Part shown: positions 1-7,562 of the stretch, piece after piece
Numbering within the stretch: the first letter of the stretch is position 1
How the letters are laid out: each line of letters opens with the position of its first letter
From: DASYXW01 sp035934405
GTDB taxonomy: Bacteria; Acidobacteriota; Terriglobia; UBA7540
Length of the DNA stretch: 57,124 nt
Reading direction: 5' to 3'
Assembly: GCA_035934405.1 (NCBI GenBank)
Contig: DASYXW010000091.1
Span: 1-57,124 of the forward strand
Notes under the pieces: generated by a model
The model's input: only the letters and a program-made list of their open reading frames with translations
Told to the model about the DNA's origin: nothing
Database searches by the model: none
Translations under genes and position numbers: made by a program

Positions 1-141
1 AATGGCAGACTAATTGAGCCCTGCTACTACCACGGGAAAATTATCGCGGAGCGGGACCGACTACGAGCAGAGATCCTCGATGCGCGGCGGCATGGTCGCT
101 TGCCAAGCGCATTCTGGCTCACAGAGCAACCTGACAGCGCA
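1..141. repeat. Terminal direct repeat, left copy
   Basis: These 141 bases are identical to the last 141 bases of the window (56984-57124). The reading frame of the last gene continues through the join, so the sequence closes into a circle of 56,983 bp. A length of exactly 141 equals a common maximum k-mer size of short-read assemblers, so the repeat is more likely the overlap of a circular assembly than a physical terminal repeat. This is an inference; read mapping would settle it. Confidence 0.95.
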
Positions 142-147
142 AAATGA
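1..147 (+). CDS. 3' end of Cys-rich small protein crossing the circle join
   Basis: The first 49 codons here are the end of the gene that begins at 56624. The frame is open from base 1 to the stop TGA at 145-147, which overlaps the ATG (144) of the VRR-NUC gene as ATGA. The C-terminal part is charged and probably helical. Joined across the circle, the whole protein is 168 residues with many cysteines in its first two thirds. No known family is recognised. The gene is split only by where the contig was opened. Confidence 0.75.
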   Translation, partial: NGRLIEPCYYHGKIIAERDRLRAEILDARRHGRLPSAFWLTEQPDSAK

Positions 148-512
148 AGTCACTTTCTGACCTCACGACTCCGGCAACCGTTACCCGCCGTCTGCTCGAG
201 AAGGACGTACAGAAGCAGTGCGTCGACTGGGCACGCGCAAGAGGGTACTGGGCGAGGAAGTTCAGCTCGCAGAGCCAGCGGAGCGTGCCGGACTATTTGT
301 TTGCCTCCGCGATCCACAATGCGCCGGGGTATAGGACGAAATTCGCTGTCGAGTTTAAAGCCCCCGGCAAGAATGAAACGGAATCCCAGCGAGACGAGAT
401 CGACGCCATGCGCCGCGCTGGGTGGGTGGTGTTTGTGTGCGACAGCTTCGAAGTATTCAAACAGCAAGTCGAAGTAGTTGAGAAGGAAGTCGCGGAGTTT
501 GGGTATTGTTGA
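144..512 (+). CDS. VRR-NUC domain nuclease
   Basis: This 122-residue protein is a stand-alone VRR-NUC (PD-(D/E)XK superfamily) nuclease. The likely catalytic set is visible: E19, the P-D pair at 49-50, then E70-x-K72, followed by Q82 in the S-Q-R motif. The length is normal for phage stand-alone VRR-NUC proteins. Such enzymes cut branched or flap DNA and are often encoded beside an SNF2-type helicase in phage replication operons, as here (the next start overlaps the stop by 7 bases). It probably processes replication or recombination intermediates with that helicase. ATG overlaps the upstream stop. Confidence 0.88.
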   Translation: MKSLSDLTTPATVTRRLLEKDVQKQCVDWARARGYWARKFSSQSQRSVPDYLFASAIHNAPGYRTKFAVEFKAPGKNETESQRDEIDAMRRAGWVVFVCDSFEVFKQQVEVVEKEVAEFGYC

Positions 513-1918
513 ATCGGGGTGATCTTTATGCGTACCAGCGTCATGCCGTCGACTTCATTAAGGCCAGGCGGAACTGCGCGCTGTGGGTCGACATGGGCCT
601 CGGGAAGACTGTCTCGACGCTCACTGCTTTCGCTGATCTGCGCGACTCTCTCGATGCCCGTCGCGTGCTGGTCATCGCCCCGAAGCGCGTCGCCCGGAAA
701 GTCTGGTCCGATGAAGTGGCGGCCTGGTCGCACCTACGAGGGCTATCCGTATCTCGTATTGTCGGAGACACAGATTCGTGCTTTCAAGCGTTACGGACTC
801 TTGCCGACGTTAGCACAATCGGGCGTGATCGTTGTGCGTGGCTCCACGCTCAGTTTGTACGAGACGGAAAACAGGTAGTCGAGTGGCCTTGGGACGTGGT
901 GGTACTGGACGAGGCGCAATCGTTCGCCTCGCAATCAAGTCAGCGTTGGAAAGCTATCGCCGACTTGAGGCTGAAGAGTCGCTTCCCGCGGATGATCCAG
1001 CTAAGCGGGACCCCGATGCCGAACGGGTACATGAAGTTGTGGTCGCAGTTCAGGCTACTGGACAACGGCAAGCGCCTCGGCAAGTACGAGAATGCGATGA
1101 AGGAACGGTGGTTCACACCGCCGATCGGGATGTTCACGAAGTGGACTCTCAAGCCGTCGGCCGAGCGCGAAATCCAAGCACGGCTCAAGGACATCGTGCT
1201 GACGCTTCGCGAAGAGGATTACCTCGATCTGCCACCGGTGAAGGACAACTTCATACGGTGCGAGCTGTCGCCGGCGGCGATGAGCACGTACAGACGGATG
1301 GAGCGCGAGTACATCACCGAGGTCGCCGGGAAGAAGCTGACGGCGGTCAACGCCGGAGTCCTCGACGGGAAGTTGCTGCAGTTAGCTAACGGAGCTGTCT
1401 ACCATGAAGGCAAGAACTGGGTCCCGTTCCACGACGCCAAGCTCGAAGCGCTCGAAGAGACGCTCGAAGGGATCGCCGGCAAAGCGCTCATCTGTTACGG
1501 CTTCAACCACGACAAAGCCCGAATATCTCTGCTCCTTGACAAAGCCGCCGCACGCGATGGCCGTATATGGCGATTGCTTGATTCTGATCGGGACTTCAGT
1601 GATTGGGCCGCCGGGCGAATTGATTGGGGACTCCTCCATCCCGCAAGCGCTGGGCATGGGCTTAACGATGTTTATAAGGCGGGGGCAGAAGATCTTGTGT
1701 TTTTCGGACTCACCAACAACCTCGAACTCTACGAGCAAGCCCGAGCCCGAGTCACCGGGGGTCATCGGCGGGTGGGCCGCGCCATAAAGATCCATCACAT
1801 CGTCGCTGACGGGACGCGAGACGATGACTACGTACGACTGATCCAGAAGAAGGCGCTCGACCAGGACAACCTAATGGCCGCTCTGGCGGTCAAGCTCGGA
1901 CACAGGACGGCAGCATGA
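506..1918 (+). CDS. SNF2-type DEAD/DEAH DNA helicase
   Basis: This 470-residue superfamily 2 helicase has Walker A M-G-L-G-K-T at about residues 30-35, Walker B D-E-A-Q at 135-138, S-G-T-P (motif III) at 167-170, and a C-terminal helicase domain with an arginine-rich motif VI (A-R-A-R-V-T-G) near residue 413. It resembles the short phage SNF2-like helicases that follow VRR-NUC genes. The start is TTG (506 or 509), overlapping the nuclease stop, so translation is probably coupled. It likely remodels or unwinds DNA during phage replication or recombination. Its stop overlaps the start of a sugar-metabolism gene (ATGA), an unusual partner. Confidence 0.9.
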   Translation: MLNRGDLYAYQRHAVDFIKARRNCALWVDMGLGKTVSTLTAFADLRDSLDARRVLVIAPKRVARKVWSDEVAAWSHLRGLSVSRIVGDTDSCFQALRTLADVSTIGRDRCAWLHAQFVRDGKQVVEWPWDVVVLDEAQSFASQSSQRWKAIADLRLKSRFPRMIQLSGTPMPNGYMKLWSQFRLLDNGKRLGKYENAMKERWFTPPIGMFTKWTLKPSAEREIQARLKDIVLTLREEDYLDLPPVKDNFIRCELSPAAMSTYRRMEREYITEVAGKKLTAVNAGVLDGKLLQLANGAVYHEGKNWVPFHDAKLEALEETLEGIAGKALICYGFNHDKARISLLLDKAAARDGRIWRLLDSDRDFSDWAAGRIDWGLLHPASAGHGLNDVYKAGAEDLVFFGLTNNLELYEQARARVTGGHRRVGRAIKIHHIVADGTRDDDYVRLIQKKALDQDNLMAALAVKLGHRTAA

Positions 1919-2712
1919 AAATCCTCGTTCTCGGCGCGACCGGCATGCTCGGACACCAGCTCGTTAAGAATCTCTCCGGCAAGCACCAGGCGCGGGGCGT
2001 AAGCCGCGCCCAGTTCCAAGCATGGGAGATCGACAACGCCAAGCTGCCCTTCGGCGAGTTCGACGTGGTCGTGAACTGCATCGGCATCGTCAAGCAGCGG
2101 GGGACCACACCGGAGGAGATGATCGAGGTAAACGCCCTCTTCCCGCATCGGCTTGCGCGGGTATGCCGTGAGGCGAATACGCGGCTTATTCACCTCAGCA
2201 CCGACTGCGTCTTCTCCGGGCGGCGGGGAAACTACAGCGAGCAGAGCACCCCGGACCCGGACGATCTGTACGGCCGCTCGAAGCTGCTCGGCGAGGTTCA
2301 GGACGAGGGCTGTTTGACCATCCGTACGTCCATTATCGGCCGCGAATTGAACCGGCAGCAGGGGCTCGTCGAATGGCTCTTGCGGGCGCCGAGTCCCGTG
2401 CGCGGATTTGCGAAACACATTTTTACCGGCATCACGACGATCGAAGCCGCCCGTATTGTAGATCGTATCATCGCCCATTACCCGGACGCAAGCGGGCTCT
2501 GGCATGTGGGGGCCGACCCGATCGACAAGTACGCCCTCCTGGGAATGCTCGTACGGCACTACGGCCTAAAGACCGAAGTGCAGTACGACAGTTCCACCGT
2601 TTGCGATCGCAGTCTCGATTCGCGGATGTTCCGTGCCGCGTTCTCCTATAAGCCGCCGAGCTGGACCAGCATGATTGCTGAGCTGGCGAAGGAGTGCCCC
2701 CTTGCAGCTTAA
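1915..2712 (+). CDS. RmlD/WbvR-like NAD(P)-dependent sugar reductase (SDR)
   Basis: This 265-residue extended short-chain dehydrogenase has a Rossmann motif G-A-T-G-M-L-G at residues 7-13, S-T-D-C-V-F-S-G at 95-102 and the catalytic Y-G-R-S-K at 119-123. These are hallmarks of RmlD-type 4-keto-sugar reductases. It lacks the C-terminal cupin domain of the roughly 370-residue WbjC/CapF proteins of the UDP-L-FucNAc route. It therefore fits better a plain 4-reductase such as WbvR in UDP-L-QuiNAc/L-RhaNAc synthesis. It would act on the 4-keto product of the next gene. The start overlaps the helicase stop as ATGA. The exact sugar is an inference from gene content. Confidence 0.85.
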   Translation: MKILVLGATGMLGHQLVKNLSGKHQARGVSRAQFQAWEIDNAKLPFGEFDVVVNCIGIVKQRGTTPEEMIEVNALFPHRLARVCREANTRLIHLSTDCVFSGRRGNYSEQSTPDPDDLYGRSKLLGEVQDEGCLTIRTSIIGRELNRQQGLVEWLLRAPSPVRGFAKHIFTGITTIEAARIVDRIIAHYPDASGLWHVGADPIDKYALLGMLVRHYGLKTEVQYDSSTVCDRSLDSRMFRAAFSYKPPSWTSMIAELAKECPLAA

Positions 2713-3688
2713 CGCCCACAACGTCGTCCTCGTCACCGGGGGTACTGGCACGTTCGGCCACGCCGTCGTCGAGCGGCTGCTCAAGACCGAGGTCGGCGAG
2801 ATCCGCGTCTTCAGCCGTGACGAGAAGAAGCAGGAGGACATGCGCCTGGCGCTCAAGGACCCGCGCGTCAAGTACATCATCGGGGATGTGCGGGACTACC
2901 AGAGCGTCTACGAGGCAATGGAAGTTGGCATTTTCGGCGTGGACTACGTGTTCCACGCAGCAGCGCTCAAGCAAGTTCCCTCCTGCGAGTTCCATCCGCT
3001 CGAGGCGTTCAAGACGAACGTGCTGGGTGCCGAGAACGTCATGCGCGCGGCCATCGAGAAGGACGTGCGGAAGTGCGTGCTGCTGAGCACCGACAAGGCC
3101 GTCTACCCCGCAAATGCGATGGGCATGTCGAAGGCCATGATGGAGAAAATCATGGTGGCGAGGAGTCGCAAGGCCGGGAACACGGTGCTATGCGCGACAC
3201 GGTACGGGAACGTCGTCGGTTCGCGCGGGTCGGTCGTGCCGCTGTTCGTTGAGCAACTTCGGAAGGGGGAGCCGCTGACGGTAACAGAGGGGCTCATGAC
3301 GCGTTTCGTGATGACCGCGGAAGAGTCAGTCGATCTGGTGTTGTACGCGTTCGAGCATGGGCGGCCGGGCGACATTTTCGTTAAAAAGGCGCCCGCGTGT
3401 GATGTAGATGATTTGGTGACTGCGCTCGCCGGTATTTTTCAGTGTGATCCCATAGTTCATACCATCGGCACGCGCCCCGGTGAAAAGAGCTGCGAGTTCC
3501 TGGTGTCCCCGGAAGAGATGGGCCGCGCCGAGGATCTTGGAAGGTATTACCGCATCCCGGCGGACGCGGGCGGTATCGTGCCGCTTAAAGAGGGTTATTC
3601 GTCTGATATGACAAGAGCGATGGGCGAGATGGAGCTAATTCATTTGCTCAAGCAAATCCCTTGTGTGAAGGAGGCCCTCCGTGCTTAA
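2702..3688 (+). CDS. UDP-GlcNAc 4,6-dehydratase/5-epimerase, WbjB/CapE type
   Basis: This 328-residue SDR of the polysaccharide dehydratase group has a Rossmann motif T-G-G-T-G-T-F-G at 12-19, H-A-A-A-L-K-Q-V-P at 85-93 and S-T-D-K-A at 129-133. The usual catalytic Y-x-x-x-K is M140-G-M-S-K144. As I recall, Met in place of Tyr is typical of the WbjB/CapE branch, which dehydrates and epimerises UDP-GlcNAc to L-configured 4-keto sugars. The TTG start at 2702 is chosen because a good SD (AAGGAG) lies 6-7 bases upstream; a longer frame begins at 2675. It overlaps the reductase by 11 bases and the epimerase by 8 bases, so the three genes are one translational unit. Confidence 0.88.
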   Translation: MQLNAHNVVLVTGGTGTFGHAVVERLLKTEVGEIRVFSRDEKKQEDMRLALKDPRVKYIIGDVRDYQSVYEAMEVGIFGVDYVFHAAALKQVPSCEFHPLEAFKTNVLGAENVMRAAIEKDVRKCVLLSTDKAVYPANAMGMSKAMMEKIMVARSRKAGNTVLCATRYGNVVGSRGSVVPLFVEQLRKGEPLTVTEGLMTRFVMTAEESVDLVLYAFEHGRPGDIFVKKAPACDVDDLVTALAGIFQCDPIVHTIGTRPGEKSCEFLVSPEEMGRAEDLGRYYRIPADAGGIVPLKEGYSSDMTRAMGEMELIHLLKQIPCVKEALRA

Positions 3689-4790
3689 GGTAATGACGAT
3701 CGTGGGGACCCGACCGGAGATCATCAAGCTCAGCCGCGTGATCCCCGAGCTGGATAAGCACGCCGAGCACGTCCTGGTGCATACCGGCCAAAATCCCGAC
3801 TACCAGCTCAACAATGTATTCTTCGATGAACTCGGGATTCGGGAGCCGGACGAGCGGCATGATACCGCGATACGGGGCGGAAAGTCGCCCCCCGAGCTAA
3901 TCGGAGATTATCTAAGCGTCGTCGATCAGGCGCTGGCGCGGCACGAACCTGACGCCGTTCTCGTGCTCGGTGACACGAACAGCGCCCTCTCCGTCTACGC
4001 GGCCAAGCGCCGGCACATCCCTATTTTCCACATGGAGGCGGGCAACCGTTGCTTCGATGAGCGCGTACCCGAGGAAGTGAACCGGCGGATCATCGACCAC
4101 ATCGCCGACATCAACATGCCGTACACGGAGCACGCACGGCGGAACTTGCTGGCGGGAGGAATCGCACCGGATCGGATCATCAAGACCGGGTCGCCGATGC
4201 GCGAGGTTTTGGATCACTACATCCCGGCGAGCGTGAACTCGGACGTACTCGAGCGCCTGTCTCTCGTTTCGAGGGATTACTACGTTGTCAGCGCCCACCG
4301 AGAAGAGAACATCGACGACGATACCCGGTTTGCCGCCCTCACCGAGATGATCGCGCGTCTTGCGCAAGACGTTCCGGTGGTGTGGTCAATCCATCCCCGT
4401 GTGATGAGCAGGCGGCATCACCAATACGGGCCATTCAGCAACGTGATCATGCACAAGCCGTTCGGTTTCCCCGACTACATGAAGCTGCAGATAAATGCGC
4501 GCTGCGTGATCTCTGACAGCGGCACGCTGACCGAGGAAGCGGCCATGATGGGTTTCCCGGCCGTGCAGATCCGCCAGGCGCACGAGCGCCCCGAGGGCAT
4601 GGACGCCGGCGTGATGATCATGTCGGATCTTCGCACGGAGCAAGTGTTGGACGCCGTACGCTTGGCCGCGGAGCAGGACACATCTTCCGTGGTCGTACCC
4701 GACTACTGTGATCATCTCGTGGCCCAGAAGGTCGTGCGCATCATTCTCAGCTACACCGACTACGTGCGGAGAGTCGTGTGGAGGTCCTAG
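3681..4790 (+). CDS. UDP-N-acetylhexosamine 2-epimerase (WecB/WbjD/CapG family)
   Basis: This 369-residue non-hydrolysing UDP-GlcNAc 2-epimerase-fold protein has full family length. Visible motifs are G-T-R-P-E-I-I-K at 9-16, G-D-T-N-S at 97-101, H-M-E-A-G-N-R at 117-123 with D126, E127 and E131, and a C-terminal S-D-S-G-T-L-T-E-E loop. The sequence after H-M-E-A-G is the style of WbjD/CapG enzymes, which invert C2 of UDP-2-acetamido-2,6-dideoxy-L-talose or L-RhaNAc. With the two upstream genes it completes a route to UDP-L-FucNAc or, more likely here, UDP-L-QuiNAc. GTG start with AAGGAGG a few bases upstream. Confidence 0.9.
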   Translation: MLKVMTIVGTRPEIIKLSRVIPELDKHAEHVLVHTGQNPDYQLNNVFFDELGIREPDERHDTAIRGGKSPPELIGDYLSVVDQALARHEPDAVLVLGDTNSALSVYAAKRRHIPIFHMEAGNRCFDERVPEEVNRRIIDHIADINMPYTEHARRNLLAGGIAPDRIIKTGSPMREVLDHYIPASVNSDVLERLSLVSRDYYVVSAHREENIDDDTRFAALTEMIARLAQDVPVVWSIHPRVMSRRHHQYGPFSNVIMHKPFGFPDYMKLQINARCVISDSGTLTEEAAMMGFPAVQIRQAHERPEGMDAGVMIMSDLRTEQVLDAVRLAAEQDTSSVVVPDYCDHLVAQKVVRIILSYTDYVRRVVWRS

Positions 4791-5068
4791 CGGCGTTCCT
4801 GGTGGGGGTGGCGCTCGGTGCGTGCGGCGCGTACGCTTACTTCGACGCCTGGCGCATGTGGATGAGGGATGAGGCGACGCGCTGGGAGACTGCGCGCACG
4901 CAGGAGATCAGGGAGCTACGCGCGCAGGTCGCGCGCCTTATTGGCGCAAACGCAACACCGACCGGCAAGCCTGCGCCCGCGCATTCTGCCTGTCAATCGG
5001 CGCAGGCAGATTGCGCGCGTAACCCCACAATTGAGCCGCCGGAGTTGACTTCTAGGAGATTACGGTAA
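4778..5068 (+). CDS. Small single-TM protein with coiled coil
   Basis: This 96-residue protein begins with a GTG that overlaps the epimerase stop. Residues 3-22 form one hydrophobic segment with a G-A-C-G small-residue patch. A charged helix with heptad-like spacing follows (about 28-58), then a Pro/Cys tail. The layout is like an inner-membrane spanin or a small membrane-anchored accessory protein. However, the phage already has an Rz/Rz1 pair at 36.1-36.6 kb, so spanin function is not claimed. Its coupling to the sugar operon hints at a membrane-side role in that pathway. Confidence 0.55.
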   Translation: MEVLAAFLVGVALGACGAYAYFDAWRMWMRDEATRWETARTQEIRELRAQVARLIGANATPTGKPAPAHSACQSAQADCARNPTIEPPELTSRRLR

Positions 5069-5085
5069 GCCGCTGATTCGGCCCA

Positions 5086-5118
5086 CTTAGTATACATTCT
5101 ACGAACTAGAGGTATAAT
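5086..5118 (+). promoter_or_regulatory. Putative promoter with consensus -10
   Basis: A perfect TATAAT lies at 5113-5118 in the only untranslated stretch of this end of the operon (5069-5153). The region upstream is AT-rich but has no convincing -35 at 16-18 bases. It would drive the HTH gene and the small lipoprotein independently of the long early operon. Confidence 0.45.
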
Positions 5119-5153
5119 GCGCGTGACGGGAGTAGCAAAAAAGACACGCGTAA

Positions 5154-5537
5154 GTGGCGAAGAACACAGGGGGCGCGCAAGGTCGCAGCATGGGCTGCAC
5201 CTACGGAATCCCTGCGGAGGCGATTGCAGAACGCTGCGGCGTGGATGTCTCGACTGCGCGCCGGTGGAAGTCCGGGGCGACGCGTGTGCCGTACGCGGCT
5301 CAGCTCGTGCTCGAGGCGGACCTCGGGGCGTTTGCGCCGTCCTGGCGAGGCTGGCATATTGACGGGGACGAGCTGGTCAGCCCGGAGGGGTGGAGGATCA
5401 AATGCGGGGAGGTTCTGGCCGTGCCGCTGATGCGCCAGCAGATCGCGACCTATCAGGCCGAGTTGCGCAAAGAGCAGGAAGCCGAGTTCGAGGAGCAGCC
5501 CTTGCCGGGGTCCTTGCCCTCGTCGGTTGCGCGATGA
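5154..5537 (+). CDS. HTH regulator-like protein with DUF3653-type domain
   Basis: This 127-residue protein has a helix-turn-helix at about residues 18-45 (I-P-A-E-A-I-A-E-R-C-G-V-D-V-S-T-A-R-R-W), followed by a W-R-G-W-x-I-D-G-x-x-L-x-S-P-E-G-W segment typical of DUF3653 phage proteins. I recall DUF3653 proteins mainly from Xanthomonas and related phages and prophages, where they are small putative regulators. The frame opens with GTG at 5154. An ATG at 5190 with AAGG upstream would give a protein 12 residues shorter and is a real alternative. It sits last-but-one in the rightward unit behind its own -10 box, so it may regulate the switch to the leftward late unit. Confidence 0.7.
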   Translation: MAKNTGGAQGRSMGCTYGIPAEAIAERCGVDVSTARRWKSGATRVPYAAQLVLEADLGAFAPSWRGWHIDGDELVSPEGWRIKCGEVLAVPLMRQQIATYQAELRKEQEAEFEEQPLPGSLPSSVAR

Positions 5538-5668
5538 CGAAGCCCGATGCGACGCCCGAGAACCGGATGAGGGATCGCGCGGAGTGCGAGCAGGCCGCCG
5601 CGCCGGCGCAGGCGCTCAACGCCTACGTGATCTACCGGGACTGCATGCGCGCCCGCGGGTACCGTTAG
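5402..5668 (+). CDS. Small predicted lipoprotein overlapping the HTH gene
   Basis: This is an 88-residue protein. The ATG at 5402 has an excellent SD (GGAGG, 5 bases away) although it lies inside the HTH gene in another frame. An arginine-rich n-region is followed by a hydrophobic stretch and lipobox L-V-G-C at residues 40-43, suggesting lipidation at C43. The mature part ends with a Cys-x(n)-D-C-M-R-A-R-G-Y pattern like small bacterial lipoproteins. Its stop overlaps the stop of the opposing gene at 5665. A surface role such as superinfection exclusion is possible but unproven. Confidence 0.6.
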   Translation: MRGGSGRAADAPADRDLSGRVAQRAGSRVRGAALAGVLALVGCAMTKPDATPENRMRDRAECEQAAAPAQALNAYVIYRDCMRARGYR

Positions 5669-6198
5669 TCGTCGATCCAGGTATCGGTAAAGCCGACCGA
5701 GCTGAAGACGTAGTCGAAGGTGATGCCGGCCGGAGCGGTCTGGACGCCGGTCATGTTGGCGAGGATCGTTGCCGCGGGCGTGCCACCCGGCACGTCCATG
5801 ATCCGCTCCACCAGCGCGATCTGCGCGGCGTAGAGCTGCTGCTTGTAGTTCTGCAAGATCCACACGATGCCGCCCGCGCCGAAGCCGTCGGCGTTTCCGG
5901 CGGGTGCCGCCGGCGCGTTGTTCACGAGGGTCTGCAAGGCCGAGACGCGGGCCGTGAGCGTCTGCCCCACCGAGTCCCACGTAGGTGCCGTGTACGTGGC
6001 GAGGATCGTGGCGGCATTCAGCCAGCCAGTCACCATGTAGTGATCGACGGCCTCGGTCTGCAGCTGGTTCAACTGCTGGACGTACTGCGGGTACATCGCT
6101 GCCGCGGGGCTCGTCGCATTGACGAGCGCCTGCACGGTGGCGATCTGCGCATCGAGCGCAGCGCCAGCAACGTCAGCAGTCGGGGCCGTCACTGTCAC
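5665..6198 (-). CDS. Virion-associated protein with two copies of a helical module
   Basis: This 177-residue protein is the last gene of the leftward unit. It has two internal repeats (about residues 17-70 and 81-151) with the pattern L-x3-V-x2-L-Q-x2-V-N, then Q-L-x-Q-x-Q, H-Y, A-A-x-I-L-x-x-x-T. A third copy of the same module forms the whole of the small protein at 22866-23075. The repeats are probably helical hairpins. No database family is recognised. The position behind tailspike and lysis genes suggests a structural or tail-assembly role. Confidence 0.6.
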   Translation of the reverse strand: MTVTAPTADVAGAALDAQIATVQALVNATSPAAAMYPQYVQQLNQLQTEAVDHYMVTGWLNAATILATYTAPTWDSVGQTLTARVSALQTLVNNAPAAPAGNADGFGAGGIVWILQNYKQQLYAAQIALVERIMDVPGGTPAATILANMTGVQTAPAGITFDYVFSSVGFTDTWIDD

Positions 6199-6629
6199 TT
6201 AAACCACTCCGGGGGTCGTTCAACCCATCTCACACCGTGCTCCCGCGCGACCGCTCGGATCGCCGCGGCGGGCCAACCCGCCATCGTCAGAAGGTGAAAA
6301 TACACACCGCAGAACGTCGGTCCATGGTCGGCCACACGGCTACCCCGTAGATCGTAGACGATCTGATGGGCTGCCTCGTGAAGCGCCGTAGCGGCGTTCT
6401 TGCCGCCCTTGTTCCCCGGCCCCGAACCTTGCAGGGAGATCTTCCGCCGCGCCGGGATGCACCACGACATTGACCGCTGCTTGTGCTGAACGACCGTAGG
6501 CGGCGCCACCTTGTACGCCTGGCAGGCGGCGCGGATCAGACTGCGGCATTGCGCGAGCGTCGCGTTATTGTAGTTCGCCCACGGGAAGCGGTCCTCGAAG
6601 TCGTAGAGCTTCTCCCTCTGCGGGTCCAC
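6195..6629 (-). CDS. SprT-like zinc metallopeptidase
   Basis: This 144-residue protein has an H-E-A-A-H motif near residue 83 and a downstream H-G-P-x-F near 102, the pattern of SprT/WSS1-like metallopeptidases and related phage proteins. A Cys in W-C-I-P and one in F-C-G-V are not arranged as a zinc ribbon. The gene overlaps its downstream neighbour by 4 bases and follows the small membrane protein gene by 4 bases. It may mature virion or host proteins; the substrate is unknown. Confidence 0.7.
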   Translation of the reverse strand: MDPQREKLYDFEDRFPWANYNNATLAQCRSLIRAACQAYKVAPPTVVQHKQRSMSWCIPARRKISLQGSGPGNKGGKNAATALHEAAHQIVYDLRGSRVADHGPTFCGVYFHLLTMAGWPAAAIRAVAREHGVRWVERPPEWFK

Positions 6630-6633
6630 GGAT

Positions 6634-6849
6634 TCACCGCTTGGTGAGTAGCAGCGTATTAACGAGATCCGCGTGCCGATCGGCCGCGTTTTGATTCACC
6701 GCGTCGAGTTTCTTCCCAAGCTCGGCGATCGACACAGTCAGTTCCTGAAAGCGATCTTCGTCCTGCTTGACGTGCTGCCGAAAGACGAACCCCACGACCG
6801 TAGCCAACGCGGTTACGATCCCATGGGGAATGTAGTCTACTGCGCTCAT
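6634..6849 (-). CDS. Small membrane protein, holin/antiholin candidate
   Basis: This 71-residue protein has one N-terminal transmembrane segment (about residues 7-24) and a long amphipathic helix (28-60). The topology resembles XhlA-type haemolysin-like proteins and some holin partners. It starts within the endolysin stop (ATGA overlap), so an association with lysis is likely. A second holin candidate with two TM segments lies at 36642-36872. Confidence 0.6.
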   Translation of the reverse strand: MSAVDYIPHGIVTALATVVGFVFRQHVKQDEDRFQELTVSIAELGKKLDAVNQNAADRHADLVNTLLLTKR

Positions 6850-7553
6850 GTCCCGTTCATTCCTGGTGTCATCACGCCATCCATCACCGGCACGGTTGCC
6901 GCCCGGCGCGCTATCGCTGCGGCCGCCACCGGCGTCGGTACGTCGAGCTGCACTACGAGCTTCTGCCAGAGGGCCTTGCGCTCGGCCGCGCCTTCCATAG
7001 CCGGGCCGTTCACACGGCGCGTCGTGTAGTCGAAGTCGCCGGCGTCTGCCGCGGCGTTCAGATCGTTCTGCTTCCAGAAGAACCCGGCCGTGCGAGCCGC
7101 GATCGGCTCGCTGGTGATCTGAAGGGGGCGTACCTCGAGGTCGAGCCCTAGCGCCTCCCCCACCCCTTTGTAGTTCCCCCGCCCCGTGAGCTGGATCAGG
7201 CCGCCGCCGCGGTACTTGAAGCCATCGCCCGAGGCCGCATTCCCGTTGCCGTTCCGGCCGGCGTAGATGAAGTTCCCGAGCCCTGCCGGGTTCATCACGT
7301 ACCGCTGCGCGGCGTCATCCGTCGGGAACTCGCGCGGGAATACCGCCCGCAGCTGCGCCGGCGTCCGGTAGCTGAGATCCTCCCGAAGCCGGTTGAAACT
7401 TTCCGACTCGAAGCCGCACTGCGCGAGCCACATCGCCAGGCGGTGCGGCGGCCGAAGCTCGAACTCATCGACCACCTGGTCGAACGTCCGGCACCAGAGA
7501 CCGGGGTTACGGCAGTACGGAAAGACCGCCCGAAGTTGCATCGGCGTGATCAT
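6846..7553 (-). CDS. Endolysin, GH19 chitinase-like
   Basis: This 235-residue glycoside hydrolase family 19 muramidase/chitinase-like endolysin has the catalytic Glu in the F-E-S-E-S-F motif (about residues 50-55) and a second acidic residue in R-E-D-L-S-Y. The substrate-cleft signature Y-R-G-G-G-L-I-Q-L-T-G-R-x-N-Y lies near 114-128. There is no signal peptide or TM segment, so it needs a holin. The SD AAGGAG sits 5 bases before ATG. It would cleave peptidoglycan at the end of infection. Confidence 0.92.
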   Translation of the reverse strand: MITPMQLRAVFPYCRNPGLWCRTFDQVVDEFELRPPHRLAMWLAQCGFESESFNRLREDLSYRTPAQLRAVFPREFPTDDAAQRYVMNPAGLGNFIYAGRNGNGNAASGDGFKYRGGGLIQLTGRGNYKGVGEALGLDLEVRPLQITSEPIAARTAGFFWKQNDLNAAADAGDFDYTTRRVNGPAMEGAAERKALWQKLVVQLDVPTPVAAAAIARRAATVPVMDGVMTPGMNGT

Positions 7554-7562
7554 CGCTTCTCC

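Noticed and set aside
5117..5362. 81-residue frame overlapping the HTH gene
   Set aside because: The HTH frame has the clear domain pattern; the other frame is a composition shadow.
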